DNA of 64,000 nt from Streptomyces sp. PsTaAH-137 (GCF_003259365.1 NZ_QLLY01000006.1:64851-128850); one strand, 5' to 3'. Shown: positions 8,818-18,380, counted from the first letter of the stretch. Made by a program: numbers and translations. Notes: generated from the letters alone by a model not told the origin.

Positions 8818-10844
8818 CCACCACGACCCTCGCCGTCCTCGTCCCCCTCCTGCCCTTCCTCGGCGCGGTCGCCGGACTGCTGCTCGGCCGCACCGCACCC
8901 GGGTTCGTCCGCCCGCTCGCCGTCCTGCCGACGCTCGCCGCGCTGATCCTCGCCGCGGCGGTCGCCGTCCAGCAGGGCGGCGGCTCGGGCAGCGGCACCT
9001 CGGCCCTCGACGCGCACACCGAACTCACCCCGACCGGCTCCGTGCCGATCGAACTCGCCCTGCACATCGACGGCTTCGCCGCCCTCGTCGCCGTCCTGGT
9101 CGGCCTGGTCGCGACCTGCGTCCAGCTCTACTCGACGGGCTATCTCCGCGACGACCCGCGCTACGCCAGTTACGCCGCGATCGTCTCCCTGTTCACCTCC
9201 GCGATGCTGCTCGTCGTCTACACGGGCGACCTGATGGTGCTGCTGGTCGGCTGGGAAGTCATGGGCATCTGCTCGTACTTCCTCGTCGGCCACTACTGGG
9301 AGACCCCCGAGGCGCGCGCCGCCTCCCTCAAGGCATTCCTCGTCACGAAGCTCGGTGACGTCCCCTTCCTGATCGGTCTGTTCGCGCTCGCCACGGACGC
9401 GGGCTCCTTCCGCATCACGACGATCCTCGGCAAGGTCACCGGCGAGGGCGGCCTCGACCACCCGACGCTCATCGCGCTGCTGCTGCTCGCCGGAGTGGCG
9501 GGCAAGTCCGCGCAGTTCCCGCTGCACACCTGGCTGCCCGACGCGATGGCGGGCCCCACGCCCGTCTCCGCGCTGATCCACGCCGCGACGATGGTCGCCG
9601 CCGGTGTCTACTTCGTCGCCCGTCTCCTCCCGGTCTTCGCCGCCTCCCAGGCGGCCATGGTCGTGCTCGCGGCGATGGCCGGCGTCACCATGCTCGGCTC
9701 GGCGCTCGCCGCGCTCGCCCAGGACGACATCAAGCGCGTCCTCGCGTACTCGACGATCGGCCAGCTCGGCTACATGACCGGCGCCCTGGCCGTCGGCGAC
9801 CGCGGTGCCGCCGTCTTCCACCTCCTCACGCACGGCGCCTTCAAGGCGCTGCTCTTCCTCGCGGCGGGCGTGGTCATCCACGCCGCCGGCACCAACTCAC
9901 TGGCCGCGATGTCCCGCATGGGCAACCTGCGGGCCCGCGTCCCCGACGCCTTCTGGACGATGACCGTGGCGCTGCTCGCGCTCGCCGCGATCCCGCCCTT
10001 CAGCGGCTTCTTCTCCAAGGAGGCGGTCCTCGGCGCCGCCGAGCACACCGCCACCGGCCATGCCCTCGGCGGCCAGGCGATCCCCGCCGCGTCCGGCTGG
10101 ATCGTCCTCGTCGCCGGGCTGTTCACGGCCCTGCTCACCGCCGCGTACGCGACCCGTCTGTGGCTGCTGGCCTTCAACGGCCGCGGGCCCGAGGCCCCCG
10201 ACCACGGCAGGCAGCCGGTCGTGATGACCGCTGTGCTGTGGATCCTGGCGATCCCCTCCTTCGCCCTCGGTCTGGCCTTCCTGCGGCTGCCCGACTGGTT
10301 CGACGGCCACTCGCTCGCCCCGACGCTGACCACCTCCGTCCTCGGCACCGGCTTCGCCCTCGTCGGCGGCCTGGTCACCTACGCGGCCTGGCGGCACACC
10401 ACCGCGATGGCGGCCCGCGCCTCCGTCCCGATCGGCGCCGTCGCGGTCGACACCGAGCAGGGCGACGGCGGGCTCGTCGAGGCCGAGGCCATCGCGAGCC
10501 ACACCCCGGCCTACGGCGATGTCGCGAGCGCCCCCGACCCGGCCGACCCGGGCCGGCTGGTGCTGGGCCCGCTGCACCGGCACGCCGCCGCCGGCTTCCA
10601 CCTGGACGCCCTCTACGCGGCGCTCTTCGTCCGCCCCGTCCGGGCCGCCGCCGCACTGGTCGGCTTCCTGGACCGCGCGGTCGTCGACACCTATGTGCGG
10701 GGAGCGGCCGAGGCGCCCAAGGCGCTCGGCTGGGCCGTGCGCCGCGCCCAGACCGGAAACGTGCAGACCTACCTCAGCGCACTGCTCGCAGGCACCGTCG
10801 TCCTGGTGGTCGCCGTCGTCCTCGTCGCCACCGCCGGAGCGTGA
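8814..10844 (+). CDS. nuoL: NADH-quinone oxidoreductase subunit L (antiporter-like)
   Basis: The protein has 676 aa from the GTG at 8814 that overlaps the nuoK stop by four bases. It is one of three Mrp-like proton-pumping subunits. Visible motifs include [38 protein letters not shown] and [18 protein letters not shown], with the conserved Glu and Lys of the proton channel. The C-terminal part after about residue 510 has an extra soluble stretch before the last helices, which fits the lateral-helix region of NuoL. Confidence 0.95.
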   Translation: MTTTTLAVLVPLLPFLGAVAGLLLGRTAPGFVRPLAVLPTLAALILAAAVAVQQGGGSGSGTSALDAHTELTPTGSVPIELALHIDGFAALVAVLVGLVATCVQLYSTGYLRDDPRYASYAAIVSLFTSAMLLVVYTGDLMVLLVGWEVMGICSYFLVGHYWETPEARAASLKAFLVTKLGDVPFLIGLFALATDAGSFRITTILGKVTGEGGLDHPTLIALLLLAGVAGKSAQFPLHTWLPDAMAGPTPVSALIHAATMVAAGVYFVARLLPVFAASQAAMVVLAAMAGVTMLGSALAALAQDDIKRVLAYSTIGQLGYMTGALAVGDRGAAVFHLLTHGAFKALLFLAAGVVIHAAGTNSLAAMSRMGNLRARVPDAFWTMTVALLALAAIPPFSGFFSKEAVLGAAEHTATGHALGGQAIPAASGWIVLVAGLFTALLTAAYATRLWLLAFNGRGPEAPDHGRQPVVMTAVLWILAIPSFALGLAFLRLPDWFDGHSLAPTLTTSVLGTGFALVGGLVTYAAWRHTTAMAARASVPIGAVAVDTEQGDGGLVEAEAIASHTPAYGDVASAPDPADPGRLVLGPLHRHAAAGFHLDALYAALFVRPVRAAAALVGFLDRAVVDTYVRGAAEAPKALGWAVRRAQTGNVQTYLSALLAGTVVLVVAVVLVATAGA

Positions 10845-10850
10845 GCAGCC

Positions 10851-12425
10851 GTGATCGATATCAGCGAATCCGTGATGCAGTTCCTTCTCGCATTGATCGT
10901 CGTCGGCCCGCTCATCGGCGCCGTCCTCGCCCTTCTGCCGGCCCCGCCCGGACTGAAGGGGAAATCCCCGGACCAGGCCGTGCTCCGCCACGGCGTGACC
11001 GTGACCGGCGCGATCCTCGTCGCCGCGATCGTCCTCGCGCTGGGCTTCGACCACGACCAGCCGTCCAGGATGCAGGCCACGACGGACATCAGCTGGATCC
11101 CGGCGCTGCACGTGCGGATCCACCTCGGCATCGACGGCATCTCCCTCCCCCTCCTGGTGCTCACGGCGCTCCTGACGTTCCTGTGCGCGCTGTACTCCTA
11201 CTTCAAGATGCCGACCGGGCCGTCCCCCAAGGCGTTCGTCGCCCTGATCCTGCTCCTGGAATCGGGCACGCTGGCGACCTTCGCCGTCCTCGACCTCCTG
11301 CTCTTCTTTCTCGCGTTCGAGATGGTGCTCATCCCGATGTACTTCCTCATCGCCCGCTGGGGCGGTGCCGAACGGGCCGCGGCGGCCTGGAAGTTCATCC
11401 TCTTCACCCTGCTCGGCTCGGTCGTGATGCTGCTCGGCATTCTCCTTATCGGCGTTAAGTCGGACACGTTCGACATGATGGCACTCGCCACTGACAACGG
11501 CCGGGGCCTGAGTACGTCCGTGCAGGTCATCGCCGCTTTGGCGATCGGGATCGGGCTCGCCGTGAAGACCCCGATGTGGCCGCTGCACAGCTGGCTGCCG
11601 GACGCCCACACCGCCGCCCCGACCGTCGGCTCGGTCCTGCTCGCCGGTGTGCTGCTGAAGATGGGTACGTACGGATTCGTCCGGATCCTGCTCCCGATCG
11701 CGCCCGACGGCTTCCGCACGTTCGCGCCCTACCTCGCCGCCCTCGCCGTCATCGGGATCATCTACGGATCGTTGGCCTGCCTGAACCTGGCCAAGCAGGG
11801 CGCGAAGGGCGACCTCAAGCGCCTCATCGCCTACTCCTCCGTCGGCCACATGGGCTTCGTGCTCCTCGGCATCGCCACGATGAGCCCGACCGGCGTGAAC
11901 GGCGCCCTGTTCGCCAACATCGCCCACGGCCTCATCACCGGCCTGCTCTTCTTCCTCGTCGGCGCCCTCAAGGACCGCACCGGCACCAGCGACCTCGACA
12001 CCCTCGCCGAGCAGGGTGGCATGGCCCTGTACGGCAAGGCCCCGCGCCTGGGCGGCCTGCTCGCCTTCGCCGCCGTCGCCTCGCTCGGCCTGCCCGGACT
12101 CGCCGGATTCTGGGGCGAGATGCTCGCCCTGTTCGGCGCGTTCAGGCCCGCCGACGACCTCAGCCGCCCCGCCTTCCTCGTCTTCATGGCGATCGCCGCG
12201 CTCGGCACCCTGCTCACGGCCGCGTACATGCTCATCCTGGTCCGCCGCGTCTGCATGGGCCCGCGCCCGCAGCAGACCCCGGCACTCGCGGACGTACAGG
12301 CGTACGAGTTCGCCGCCTGGACCCCGCTCGTCGCCCTCACCGTCCTCGCGGGCCTGTGGCCCGCCGCCCTGCTCGGCCTCACGAACCCGGCCGTGCAGAA
12401 GCTCCTCGCAGGAGGCCTGAAGTGA
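10851..12425 (+). CDS. nuoM: NADH-quinone oxidoreductase subunit M (antiporter-like)
   Basis: The protein has 524 aa. It is a Mrp-type proton-pumping subunit with LHIGIDGISLPLL-like text (RIHLGIDGISLPLLVL), FLAFEMVLIPMYFLI, KTPMWPLHSWLPDAHTAAPT and LKRLIAYSSVGHMGFVLLG. Essential Glu and Lys positions of the family are kept. Its GTG begins six bases after the nuoL stop, the only gap in an otherwise overlapping run from nuoB to nuoN. Confidence 0.95.
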   Translation: MIDISESVMQFLLALIVVGPLIGAVLALLPAPPGLKGKSPDQAVLRHGVTVTGAILVAAIVLALGFDHDQPSRMQATTDISWIPALHVRIHLGIDGISLPLLVLTALLTFLCALYSYFKMPTGPSPKAFVALILLLESGTLATFAVLDLLLFFLAFEMVLIPMYFLIARWGGAERAAAAWKFILFTLLGSVVMLLGILLIGVKSDTFDMMALATDNGRGLSTSVQVIAALAIGIGLAVKTPMWPLHSWLPDAHTAAPTVGSVLLAGVLLKMGTYGFVRILLPIAPDGFRTFAPYLAALAVIGIIYGSLACLNLAKQGAKGDLKRLIAYSSVGHMGFVLLGIATMSPTGVNGALFANIAHGLITGLLFFLVGALKDRTGTSDLDTLAEQGGMALYGKAPRLGGLLAFAAVASLGLPGLAGFWGEMLALFGAFRPADDLSRPAFLVFMAIAALGTLLTAAYMLILVRRVCMGPRPQQTPALADVQAYEFAAWTPLVALTVLAGLWPAALLGLTNPAVQKLLAGGLK

Positions 12426-13960
12426 TCGCCGTCGCCGCGCCCTCCGTGGCGTCCCTCGTCCAGTCCGTCGACTGGGTCGCGATCGCGCCGCCCACGATCG
12501 CCGCGGTCGTCGCCCTCGTGGTCCTGGTCGCCGACCTGTTCGTGGGGGACGCGCGCAAGGCGGTCCTCGGCTGGATCTCCGTCGCGGGCCTGGCGGCCGC
12601 CGCGCTCGCGCTGATCCCGCTGATCGGCGACGAACGCTCCACCTTCTGCCTCACCAACGCCCCGTATGAAGCCTGCAGCTACACGGCGGACCGCTTCACA
12701 CTCGTCGTCCAGTTCCTGGTCCTCGCGGGCGCCCTGCTCACCGCGCTCCTGTCGATCAGCGCCCTGAAGGACGCGAAGAACGCGAACAAGCCGCTCCCCG
12801 AAGGCGAGTACTGGTTCCTGCTCCTGGCCTCCGCGGCGGGCGCCGCCCTGCTGCCCGCCTCCCGGGACCTGGCCACGCTCGTCGTCGCCCTGGAGGTGGC
12901 CTCGCTGCCCGCCTTCGCCCTGGTCGGCCTCAAGCAGGGCGACCGGCGCTCCTCGGACGCGGCCCTGAAGTTCTTCCTGTCCTCGGTCACCGCGACCGCC
13001 GTCACCCTGCTCGGCGTGAGCTTCGTCTACGCGACCACCGGCAGCCTGCACCTGACGCGCGTGGCCTCGGAACTCACCCACGTGAACGGCCAGTTCCACA
13101 CCCTCGCGCAGGCCGGCGTCGCGCTCACCCTCGTGGGGTTCGCCTTCAAGACGGCCGCCGTCCCGTTCCACTTCTGGGTACCCGACACCTACGTGGGCGC
13201 GCCACTGCCGATCGCCGCCTACTTGTCGGTCATCGGCAAGGCGGTCGGCTTCTCCGGCCTCATCCTCGTCACCGTCGTCGCGTTCCCGTCCTACGCGGAC
13301 GTGTGGGGCCCGGCGCTCGCCGCCCTGGCCGCGCTGACCATGACCGTCGGCAACGTCGCCGCCCTGCGCCAGCAGGCCACGCGCGCGTACAGCGCCGTAC
13401 GGCTGCTCGCCTGGTCCTCCGTCGGCCAGGCCGGCTACCTCCTGGTGCCGATCGCCGCGGCCGCCTACGCGGACGACCCGCAGAAGTCGATCGGCTCCAC
13501 CCTCGCGTACGCCCTCATGTACGCGGCCGTGAACCTCGGCGCCTTCGCCGTGGCCGCCCTGGTCGCCCGTACGAAGCCGCTCAACCGCGTCAGCGACTAC
13601 CGGGGCCTGTACGCCTCGCGCCCGCTCGCCGCGCTCGTCCTGGGCTTCTTCCTGCTGTGCCTCGCCGGTCTGCCGCCGGGCATCATCGGCCTCTTCGCCA
13701 AGGTCACCGTCTTCTCGGCGGCCGTCGACGCGGGCCTGGGCTGGCTCGCCGTCGTCATGGCGGTGAACGTCGTGATCGCGCTCGTCTATTACCTCCAGTG
13801 GACCGCGGCCCTCTTCCGCGCTCCCGAGGGCGAACCGGCGGCCCACCGGATCCCGGCCCCGCTCACCGCCGCGATCGCCCTGACGGCCGTCATCGGCGTG
13901 GCCCTCTCAGGAGCTCCACAACTCATCCTTCACTTTGTGAACAATGGACTGTTCTTGTGA
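12422..13960 (+). CDS. nuoN: NADH-quinone oxidoreductase subunit N (antiporter-like)
   Basis: The protein has 512 aa, starts at the GTG overlapping the nuoM stop, and is the last Nuo subunit encoded. Motifs are TLVVALEVASLPAFALVGL, FKTAAVPFHFWVPDTYVGAP, VRLLAWSSVGQAGYLL and FLLCLAGLPPGIIGLFAK. It has about 14 membrane helices. No nuoD, E, F or G follows; the next gene is an mscL homologue 92 bp away. Confidence 0.95.
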   Translation: MIAVAAPSVASLVQSVDWVAIAPPTIAAVVALVVLVADLFVGDARKAVLGWISVAGLAAAALALIPLIGDERSTFCLTNAPYEACSYTADRFTLVVQFLVLAGALLTALLSISALKDAKNANKPLPEGEYWFLLLASAAGAALLPASRDLATLVVALEVASLPAFALVGLKQGDRRSSDAALKFFLSSVTATAVTLLGVSFVYATTGSLHLTRVASELTHVNGQFHTLAQAGVALTLVGFAFKTAAVPFHFWVPDTYVGAPLPIAAYLSVIGKAVGFSGLILVTVVAFPSYADVWGPALAALAALTMTVGNVAALRQQATRAYSAVRLLAWSSVGQAGYLLVPIAAAAYADDPQKSIGSTLAYALMYAAVNLGAFAVAALVARTKPLNRVSDYRGLYASRPLAALVLGFFLLCLAGLPPGIIGLFAKVTVFSAAVDAGLGWLAVVMAVNVVIALVYYLQWTAALFRAPEGEPAAHRIPAPLTAAIALTAVIGVALSGAPQLILHFVNNGLFL

Positions 13961-14052
13961 CAGGGCGACAACCTGACGAGCCTCTTTGGTACGTTTTCAG
14001 GTCGCCTGCTTCAGGCATGCCCTCGTCATCCCCGATACCCAGGAGCAGTACC

Positions 14053-14529
14053 GTGTTGAGCGGCTTCAAGACCTTCATCCTCCGCGGCAACATCATCACC
14101 ACGGCGGTCGGCCTCGCCATCGGAACGGCGTTCACCGCCCTGGTGACGGCCTTCACCACCGCCTTCATCACCCCACTCCTGGGCTGGGCCACCGGCTCCA
14201 TCGGCGACTACTCCGACGCGGTCTTCGAGGTCGACGGGGTGAAGTTCTTCTACGGGAAGTTCATCGACGCCACGATCGCCTTCTTCATCACCGCGGCCGT
14301 CCTCTACTTCCTGATCGTCATGCCGATGATGAAGTTCCAGGCCCGCATGGACCGCAACAAGCCGGTCGACATCAAGGCCTCCCTGCGCGACTGCCCGCGC
14401 TGCTACGCGCAGATCCCCGGCATCGCCAGCCGCTGCCCCCAGTGCACAAGCGAGATCGAGCCCGACCAGAAGGCCCTGGAGATCGCCGGCCTGCTCCCCG
14501 AGCAGCAGCAGGCGCAGGAGAAGGTCTGA
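14053..14529 (+). CDS. mscL: MscL-family mechanosensitive channel with C-terminal zinc-ribbon-like tail
   Basis: The protein has 158 aa from the GTG at 14053 (AGGAG about seven bases upstream). The start GFKTFILRGNIITTAVGLAIG matches the MscL N-terminal amphipathic helix and first pore helix; residues 71-95 form the second helix, ending in KFQARMDR. Such channels open under membrane tension to release solutes on osmotic downshock. The oddity is the tail: Cys 114, 117, 128 and 131 form CPRC and CPQC, a treble-clef or zinc-ribbon pattern not found in standard MscL (about 136 aa). It lies directly behind the nuo operon on the same strand. Confidence 0.8.
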   Translation: MLSGFKTFILRGNIITTAVGLAIGTAFTALVTAFTTAFITPLLGWATGSIGDYSDAVFEVDGVKFFYGKFIDATIAFFITAAVLYFLIVMPMMKFQARMDRNKPVDIKASLRDCPRCYAQIPGIASRCPQCTSEIEPDQKALEIAGLLPEQQQAQEKV

Positions 14530-14712
14530 CCCGTACGGCCTACACGCGGACCCCGCCCTCCCGGCCGCGCACAAGGGAACTAGTCCTCCTCGTCTGGCGT
14601 TGACCAGTACGGGAGGGTCCACTGGACAGGGACACACACGCGACACGCGCACCAGTGGCCAGCAAGAGACAGAGCAGTGGGTTCCCCTGCCGCACCACCA
14701 GGAGGGCGTACC

Positions 14713-15579
14713 GTGCACCGCCGGCACAACGGGCTGAAGACCGCCGTACTCCTCGGAGGGCTCTCCGCCCTCATTCTCGTCATCGGGAGTTTCTTCGGTC
14801 GTACGGGGCTGATCATCGGCCTCGTCATCGCGATCGGGACCAACGCGTACGCGTACTGGAACAGCGACAAGCTCGCCCTGCGCGCGATGCGGGCCCGCCC
14901 GGTCAGCGAGTTCGAGGCACCCGCCCTGTACCGGATGGTGCGCGAGCTCTCCACGCAGGCCAGGCAGCCCATGCCCCGGCTGTACATCTCACCCACCGAG
15001 GCGCCGAACGCGTTCGCGACGGGCCGCAATCCGCGCAATGCCGCCGTGTGCTGCACCGAGGGCATCCTGCGCATCCTGGACGAGCGCGAGCTGCGCGGCG
15101 TCATCGGGCACGAGCTCAGCCATGTCTACAACCGCGACATCCTGATCTCGTCGGTCGCCGGAGCCCTCGCCTCGGTGATCATGTTCCTGGTGAACTTCGC
15201 GTGGCTGATCCCGGTCGGCCGCTCGAACGACGACGACGGACCCGGCATCTTCGGGATGCTCCTGGTCATGATCCTGGGACCGCTGGCCGCGTCCCTCATC
15301 CAGCTCGCCATCAGCCGCTCGCGCGAGTACGAGGCCGACGCCTCCGGCGCGCAGCTGACCGGCGACCCGCTGGCCCTGGCCAGTGCCCTGCGCAAGCTGG
15401 ACGCGGGGACGAAGCAGCTGCCGCTGCCGCCCGAGCCGCGGATCGAGACGGCGAGCCACATGATGATCGCCAACCCCTTCCGTCCGGGCCAGGGAATGTC
15501 GAAAATGTTCTCCACACACCCGCCGATGGCCGAGCGCATCGAGCGGCTGGAGCAAATGGCAGGAGGCCCCCGCCGGTGA
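14713..15579 (+). CDS. htpX: HtpX-type membrane zinc metalloprotease
   Basis: The protein has 288 aa from the GTG at 14713, chosen because GGAGGG lies six bases upstream; an ATG-like start at 14677 has none. Two helices (11-45) precede the protease domain, with the zinc motif HELSH at 133-137, the third ligand in [11 protein letters not shown] and a second hairpin of helices near 145-215. HtpX degrades misfolded membrane proteins. A GTGA overlap couples it to the downstream YccF gene. Confidence 0.9.
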   Translation: MHRRHNGLKTAVLLGGLSALILVIGSFFGRTGLIIGLVIAIGTNAYAYWNSDKLALRAMRARPVSEFEAPALYRMVRELSTQARQPMPRLYISPTEAPNAFATGRNPRNAAVCCTEGILRILDERELRGVIGHELSHVYNRDILISSVAGALASVIMFLVNFAWLIPVGRSNDDDGPGIFGMLLVMILGPLAASLIQLAISRSREYEADASGAQLTGDPLALASALRKLDAGTKQLPLPPEPRIETASHMMIANPFRPGQGMSKMFSTHPPMAERIERLEQMAGGPRR

Positions 15580-15968
15580 AGACCGTCCTGAACGTCATCT
15601 GGCTCGTCCTGAGCGGCTTCTGGCTGTTCCTCGGGTACGTGCTCGCAGGCGTGCTGCTCTGCATCACGATCATCGGCATCCCGTTCGGCATCGCCGCGTT
15701 CCGGATCGGCATCTACGCCCTGTGGCCCTTCGGGTACACCACGGTCGAACGCAGGGACGCCGGCGCGCCCTCCTGCGTCGGCAATGTGCTCTGGCTGATC
15801 CTCGCGGGCTGGTGGCTGGCGCTCGCCCACATCTTCACCGGCATCGCCCTGTGCGTGACGATCATCGGCATCCCGTTCGGCATCGCCAACTTCAAGATGA
15901 TCCCGATCTCCCTCCTCCCGCTCGGCCGCGACATCGTCCGCACGGACCAGCCGTTCGCGGCGCGGTAG
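15576..15968 (+). CDS. yccF: YccF-family inner-membrane protein
   Basis: The protein has 130 aa with four hydrophobic segments arranged as an internal repeat: [15 protein letters not shown] near 30-45 and [15 protein letters not shown] near 92-107. This doubled IIGIPFG motif is the YccF (DUF307) signature. Function is not known in detail. Translational overlap with htpX suggests a shared role in membrane quality control or composition. Confidence 0.85.
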   Translation: MKTVLNVIWLVLSGFWLFLGYVLAGVLLCITIIGIPFGIAAFRIGIYALWPFGYTTVERRDAGAPSCVGNVLWLILAGWWLALAHIFTGIALCVTIIGIPFGIANFKMIPISLLPLGRDIVRTDQPFAAR

Positions 15969-15980
15969 GGGCGAAAGGGG

Positions 15981-15995
15981 GCGCTCCGCGAGCGC
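15981..15995 (+). terminator. Hairpin after yccF
   Basis: GCGCTC, a CGC loop and GAGCGC form a six-bp stem 12 bases after the stop. No T-run follows, so termination is only possible. The rest of 15996-16224 shows no gene. Confidence 0.35.
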
Positions 15996-16224
15996 GCTCA
16001 CGCCTGCTGAGATCGGGGTGTTCCGGAAGCGGCGGTAGCCCGCACCCGCGCGCCCGGTCACGACACCGGTGCCTCCGGCCGGAAACGCCCCGGACCGCAC
16101 CCGATTCCTCGCAACCAGAACCGGCCTAGTTGTCGTCTTTCAGGGCAGTAATGGATCAAGGGACCGCGGCGTCGTCGCACAGCCCATCCACAGCAACGCC
16201 CCACGAAAGAAAGGCAGTTACGGC

Positions 16225-16497
16225 ATGGGCATCATCAGCTGGATCATCCTGGGCCTGCTTGCCGGTGCCATCGCCAAGATTCTGCTCCCGGGGCGCGACC
16301 CGGGCGGCCTGGTCGGCACCACGCTCATCGGTATCGCCGGCGCCTTCATCGGCGGCTGGATATCGGCCCAGTGGCTCGACCGGCCCGTCAGCAAGGACTT
16401 CTACGACGGCGCGACCTGGGTCTCCGCGATCGGCGGCGCGCTGGTGCTGCTGATCCTGTACCGCATCTTCTTCGGCAACTCCCGCGAGCGGCACTGA
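16225..16497 (+). CDS. GlsB/YeaQ/YmgE-family small membrane protein
   Basis: The protein has 90 aa. Three hydrophobic Gly-rich segments with GLLAGAIAKILLPGRDPGG and GIAGAFIGGW are the transglycosylase-associated (YeaQ/YmgE) family pattern. Members are stress-induced membrane proteins of unknown mechanism. It stands alone with its own upstream spacer and ends in a strong hairpin shared with the convergent yajQ gene. Confidence 0.88.
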   Translation: MGIISWIILGLLAGAIAKILLPGRDPGGLVGTTLIGIAGAFIGGWISAQWLDRPVSKDFYDGATWVSAIGGALVLLILYRIFFGNSRERH

Positions 16498-16688
16498 TCC
16501 TGCGACGCGGCGCGTCCCCCGCACCCGCTGTACGGCCTCCTCGCCGCCCGAGTTGACGGTCCGGCACCCGTCGGCGGCGTCGGCTCGGTACGGGCGCCTA
16601 CGCGGCCGCCAGAGCCCCCTCCCGCAGGTCGGCCGACTGGGGAGGCTGTTTCCCCCGCGAACTGATGCGGGCGCGGCACATGCGTCGA

Positions 16689-16714
16689 GGGGCGGCACCC
16701 ACGGGTGCCGCCCC
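16689..16714. terminator. Bidirectional terminator hairpin between glsB-like and yajQ
   Basis: GGGGCGGCACC pairs with GGTGCCGCCCC over 11 bp with a four-base loop. It lies between convergent genes and can serve both strands. The 190 bp before it hold no recognisable gene. Confidence 0.65.
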
Positions 16715-16746
16715 TCCACACGTCCGGCTCGCCGATCCGGTGATGG

Positions 16747-17235
16747 CTACCGGTAGTTCACGAACTGCAGCGCGAAGTCGAAGTCCTTGCCCTTCAGCAG
16801 CGCGATGATGGCCTGAAGGTCGTCACGGCTCTTGGAGCTGACCCGCAGCTCCTCGCCCTGAACCTGCGCCTTGACGCCCTTCGGGCCCTCGTCGCGAATG
16901 ATCTTCGCGACCTTCTTGGCGTTCTCCTGCGAGATGCCCTCCTCGATGGAGGCGAAGATCTTGTACTCCTTGCCGGACAGCTGCGGCTCACCGGCGTCCA
17001 GGGACTTCAGCGAGATGCCGCGCTTGATCAGCTTGGACTGGAAGACGTCGAGGATGGCCTTGACCCGCTCCTCGGAGTTGGCCTCCATCAGGATCTTCTC
17101 GCCGGACCAGGAGATGGAGGCGCCGACGTTCTTGAAGTCGTAGCGCTGCGAGATCTCCTTGCCGGCCTGGTTGAGGGCGTTGTCGACCTCCTGCCGCTCG
17201 ACCTTCGAGACGATGTCGAAACTGGAGTCGGCCAT
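16747..17235 (-). CDS. yajQ: YajQ family nucleotide-binding protein
   Basis: The protein has 162 aa. It begins [20 protein letters not shown], then [10 protein letters not shown] and [21 protein letters not shown], all hallmarks of YajQ (two tandem ferredoxin-like domains). Family members bind RNA, nucleotides or cyclic di-GMP; the ligand here is unknown. The ATG has AAGGAG nine bases upstream. It is a single-gene unit on the minus strand, ending in the shared terminator. Confidence 0.93.
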   Translation of the reverse strand: MADSSFDIVSKVERQEVDNALNQAGKEISQRYDFKNVGASISWSGEKILMEANSEERVKAILDVFQSKLIKRGISLKSLDAGEPQLSGKEYKIFASIEEGISQENAKKVAKIIRDEGPKGVKAQVQGEELRVSSKSRDDLQAIIALLKGKDFDFALQFVNYR

Positions 17236-17458
17236 GTCCTGTGGCTCCTTGTATCGGGGGTGTGACGACGGCGGACCCGGCACAGACCGGGCCCTGGGCG
17301 GGTGCGCACCGCTGAGCCGCACCCGGTGCAAAGCCTAGCCACCGCCCCGTCCCCGCCCGTCGATCAATCGGGTGGCGAAGCACCCCCTTCCATCGGGTAT
17401 TGTTTACGTCGTTGCCAACGAGCACCGCCGAGAGGCGAGGCCCAGGCAGCAAACCCAA

Positions 17459-17540
17459 GGCGGTGTGCCCGAGCGGCCAAAGGGAGCAGACTGTAAATCT
17501 GCCGGCTCAGCCTTCCCAGGTTCGAATCCTGGCGCCGCCA
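17459..17540 (+). tRNA. tRNA-Tyr (GTA)
   Basis: This is an 82-nt class II tRNA. Acceptor strands GGCGGTG (17459-17465) and CGCCGCC (17533-17539) pair, with discriminator A at 17540 and no encoded CCA. The anticodon GTA is at 17493-17495, followed by a long variable arm and a GGTTCGAATCC T-arm. In S. coelicolor the tRNA-Tyr gene is the integration site of the element SLP1; here no integrase or duplicated 3' end follows, so the site looks empty. Confidence 0.96.
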
Positions 17541-17551
17541 CACTTGGGGAG

Positions 17552-17598
17552 ACCCCCTCCGGACTACGGAAACGTAGTCCGGAGGGGGTTTCTGTTTT
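17552..17598 (+). terminator. Strong intrinsic terminator after tRNA-Tyr
   Basis: A 17-bp perfect stem (17552-17568 with 17573-17589) is closed by a GAAA tetraloop and followed by a T-rich tail (TTTCTGTTTT). It starts 11 bases after the tRNA. Confidence 0.9.
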
Positions 17599-17957
17599 CC
17601 CCGCCGCAGCCACACGCCCATCCCCAGTCCCATCCCCAGTCCCGGACCATCTGCCGGTCGACAAGGCGATGGCCGGCACCGGCACCGGCACCGATGCGAG
17701 CCAGCCGTGTGGACACCCCGGAGCGCGGCGCAGTCGTCCCCCATTTCCCGCCCTTTCCTAATCCCGTAAATGCGAAAACACCCGTTTTTGCGATGAATGC
17801 CGAACCCGCCCCCATGTGGCCATGTTCCGTATTTCTCTGCTCCAGGCGAATGAATGAGCGCGAGGCGGACGTGACGTTTCTTCCCGGTGTCGAGTTCAGT
17901 GCGTTCGACGGGCCGCACGCGGCTGCTCGTCACTTCACTGTTCGTATGGGAGAAACG
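17599..17957 (+). other. Gene-free spacer upstream of a small secreted protein gene
   Basis: No coding region is supported. It holds a 12-bp tandem duplication CCCATCCCCAGT (17617-17628 and 17629-17640), a short CCGGCA triplication near 17670-17692 and an A/T-richer stretch at 17755-17800 that probably contains the promoter of the next gene. Confidence 0.5.
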
Positions 17958-18347
17958 ATGATCCGCAAGGTTCTGGCCGGCGTCGCGCTCACGACCGCCG
18001 CCGCGGCTGCCACCGTTGGTGCCGCCGGGGGCGCCTCCGCCACCACCGGTGGCCCGCAGGCCGAGACCATGACGAGCGCCGCCGACGCCAACGACGCCGC
18101 GCGCGCCGCCGGTGAGACCGGCTACGCCACCGGCTCGACGGAGTTCGCCACCGACCACGGTGACGTCACCATCGCCGGCGACCCCGGCGGCGTGGCCAAC
18201 GCCTACGGTGCCCCGTTCGTCAACGTCGACCTGCGCTGCGCCGTCCCCGCCACCCAGGGCGTCGGCGGCAACGTGCTCGGCGGCCCCGTCGCCGCGTGCG
18301 ACACCGCCCCCGTCGACCAGTTCGACGCGCCCGAGCGCATCCTCTGA
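17958..18347 (+). CDS. Small secreted protein of unknown function
   Basis: The protein has 129 aa. The ATG at 17958 is preferred over the one at 17946 because GGGAG lies five to six bases before it. A Sec signal peptide (MIRKVLAGVALTTAAAAATV..., cleavage after about residue 31 at GGASA) is clear. The mature part is rich in Ala, Gly, Asp and Thr and has two Cys (in LRCAVPA and VAACDTAP) that could form a disulphide. It resembles small surface-associated Streptomyces proteins, but I do not recognise it as a chaplin or rodlin. Confidence 0.75.
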   Translation: MIRKVLAGVALTTAAAAATVGAAGGASATTGGPQAETMTSAADANDAARAAGETGYATGSTEFATDHGDVTIAGDPGGVANAYGAPFVNVDLRCAVPATQGVGGNVLGGPVAACDTAPVDQFDAPERIL

Positions 18348-18350
18348 CCC

Positions 18351-18380
18351 CCGGTCAGGGCGCCTTCCGCGCCTGACCGG
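18351..18380 (+). terminator. Hairpin after the small secreted protein
   Basis: CCGGTCAGG (18351-18359) pairs with CCTGACCGG (18372-18380), with an inner CGC/GCG extension. It begins four bases after the stop codon. There is no T-run. Confidence 0.55.

Noticed and set aside
17617..17692. Short tandem repeats (CCCATCCCCAGT twice, CCGGCA triplet) as a possible CRISPR or att repeat
   Set aside because: Units are adjacent with no spacers, and no cas or integrase gene is nearby. They are ordinary short duplications.
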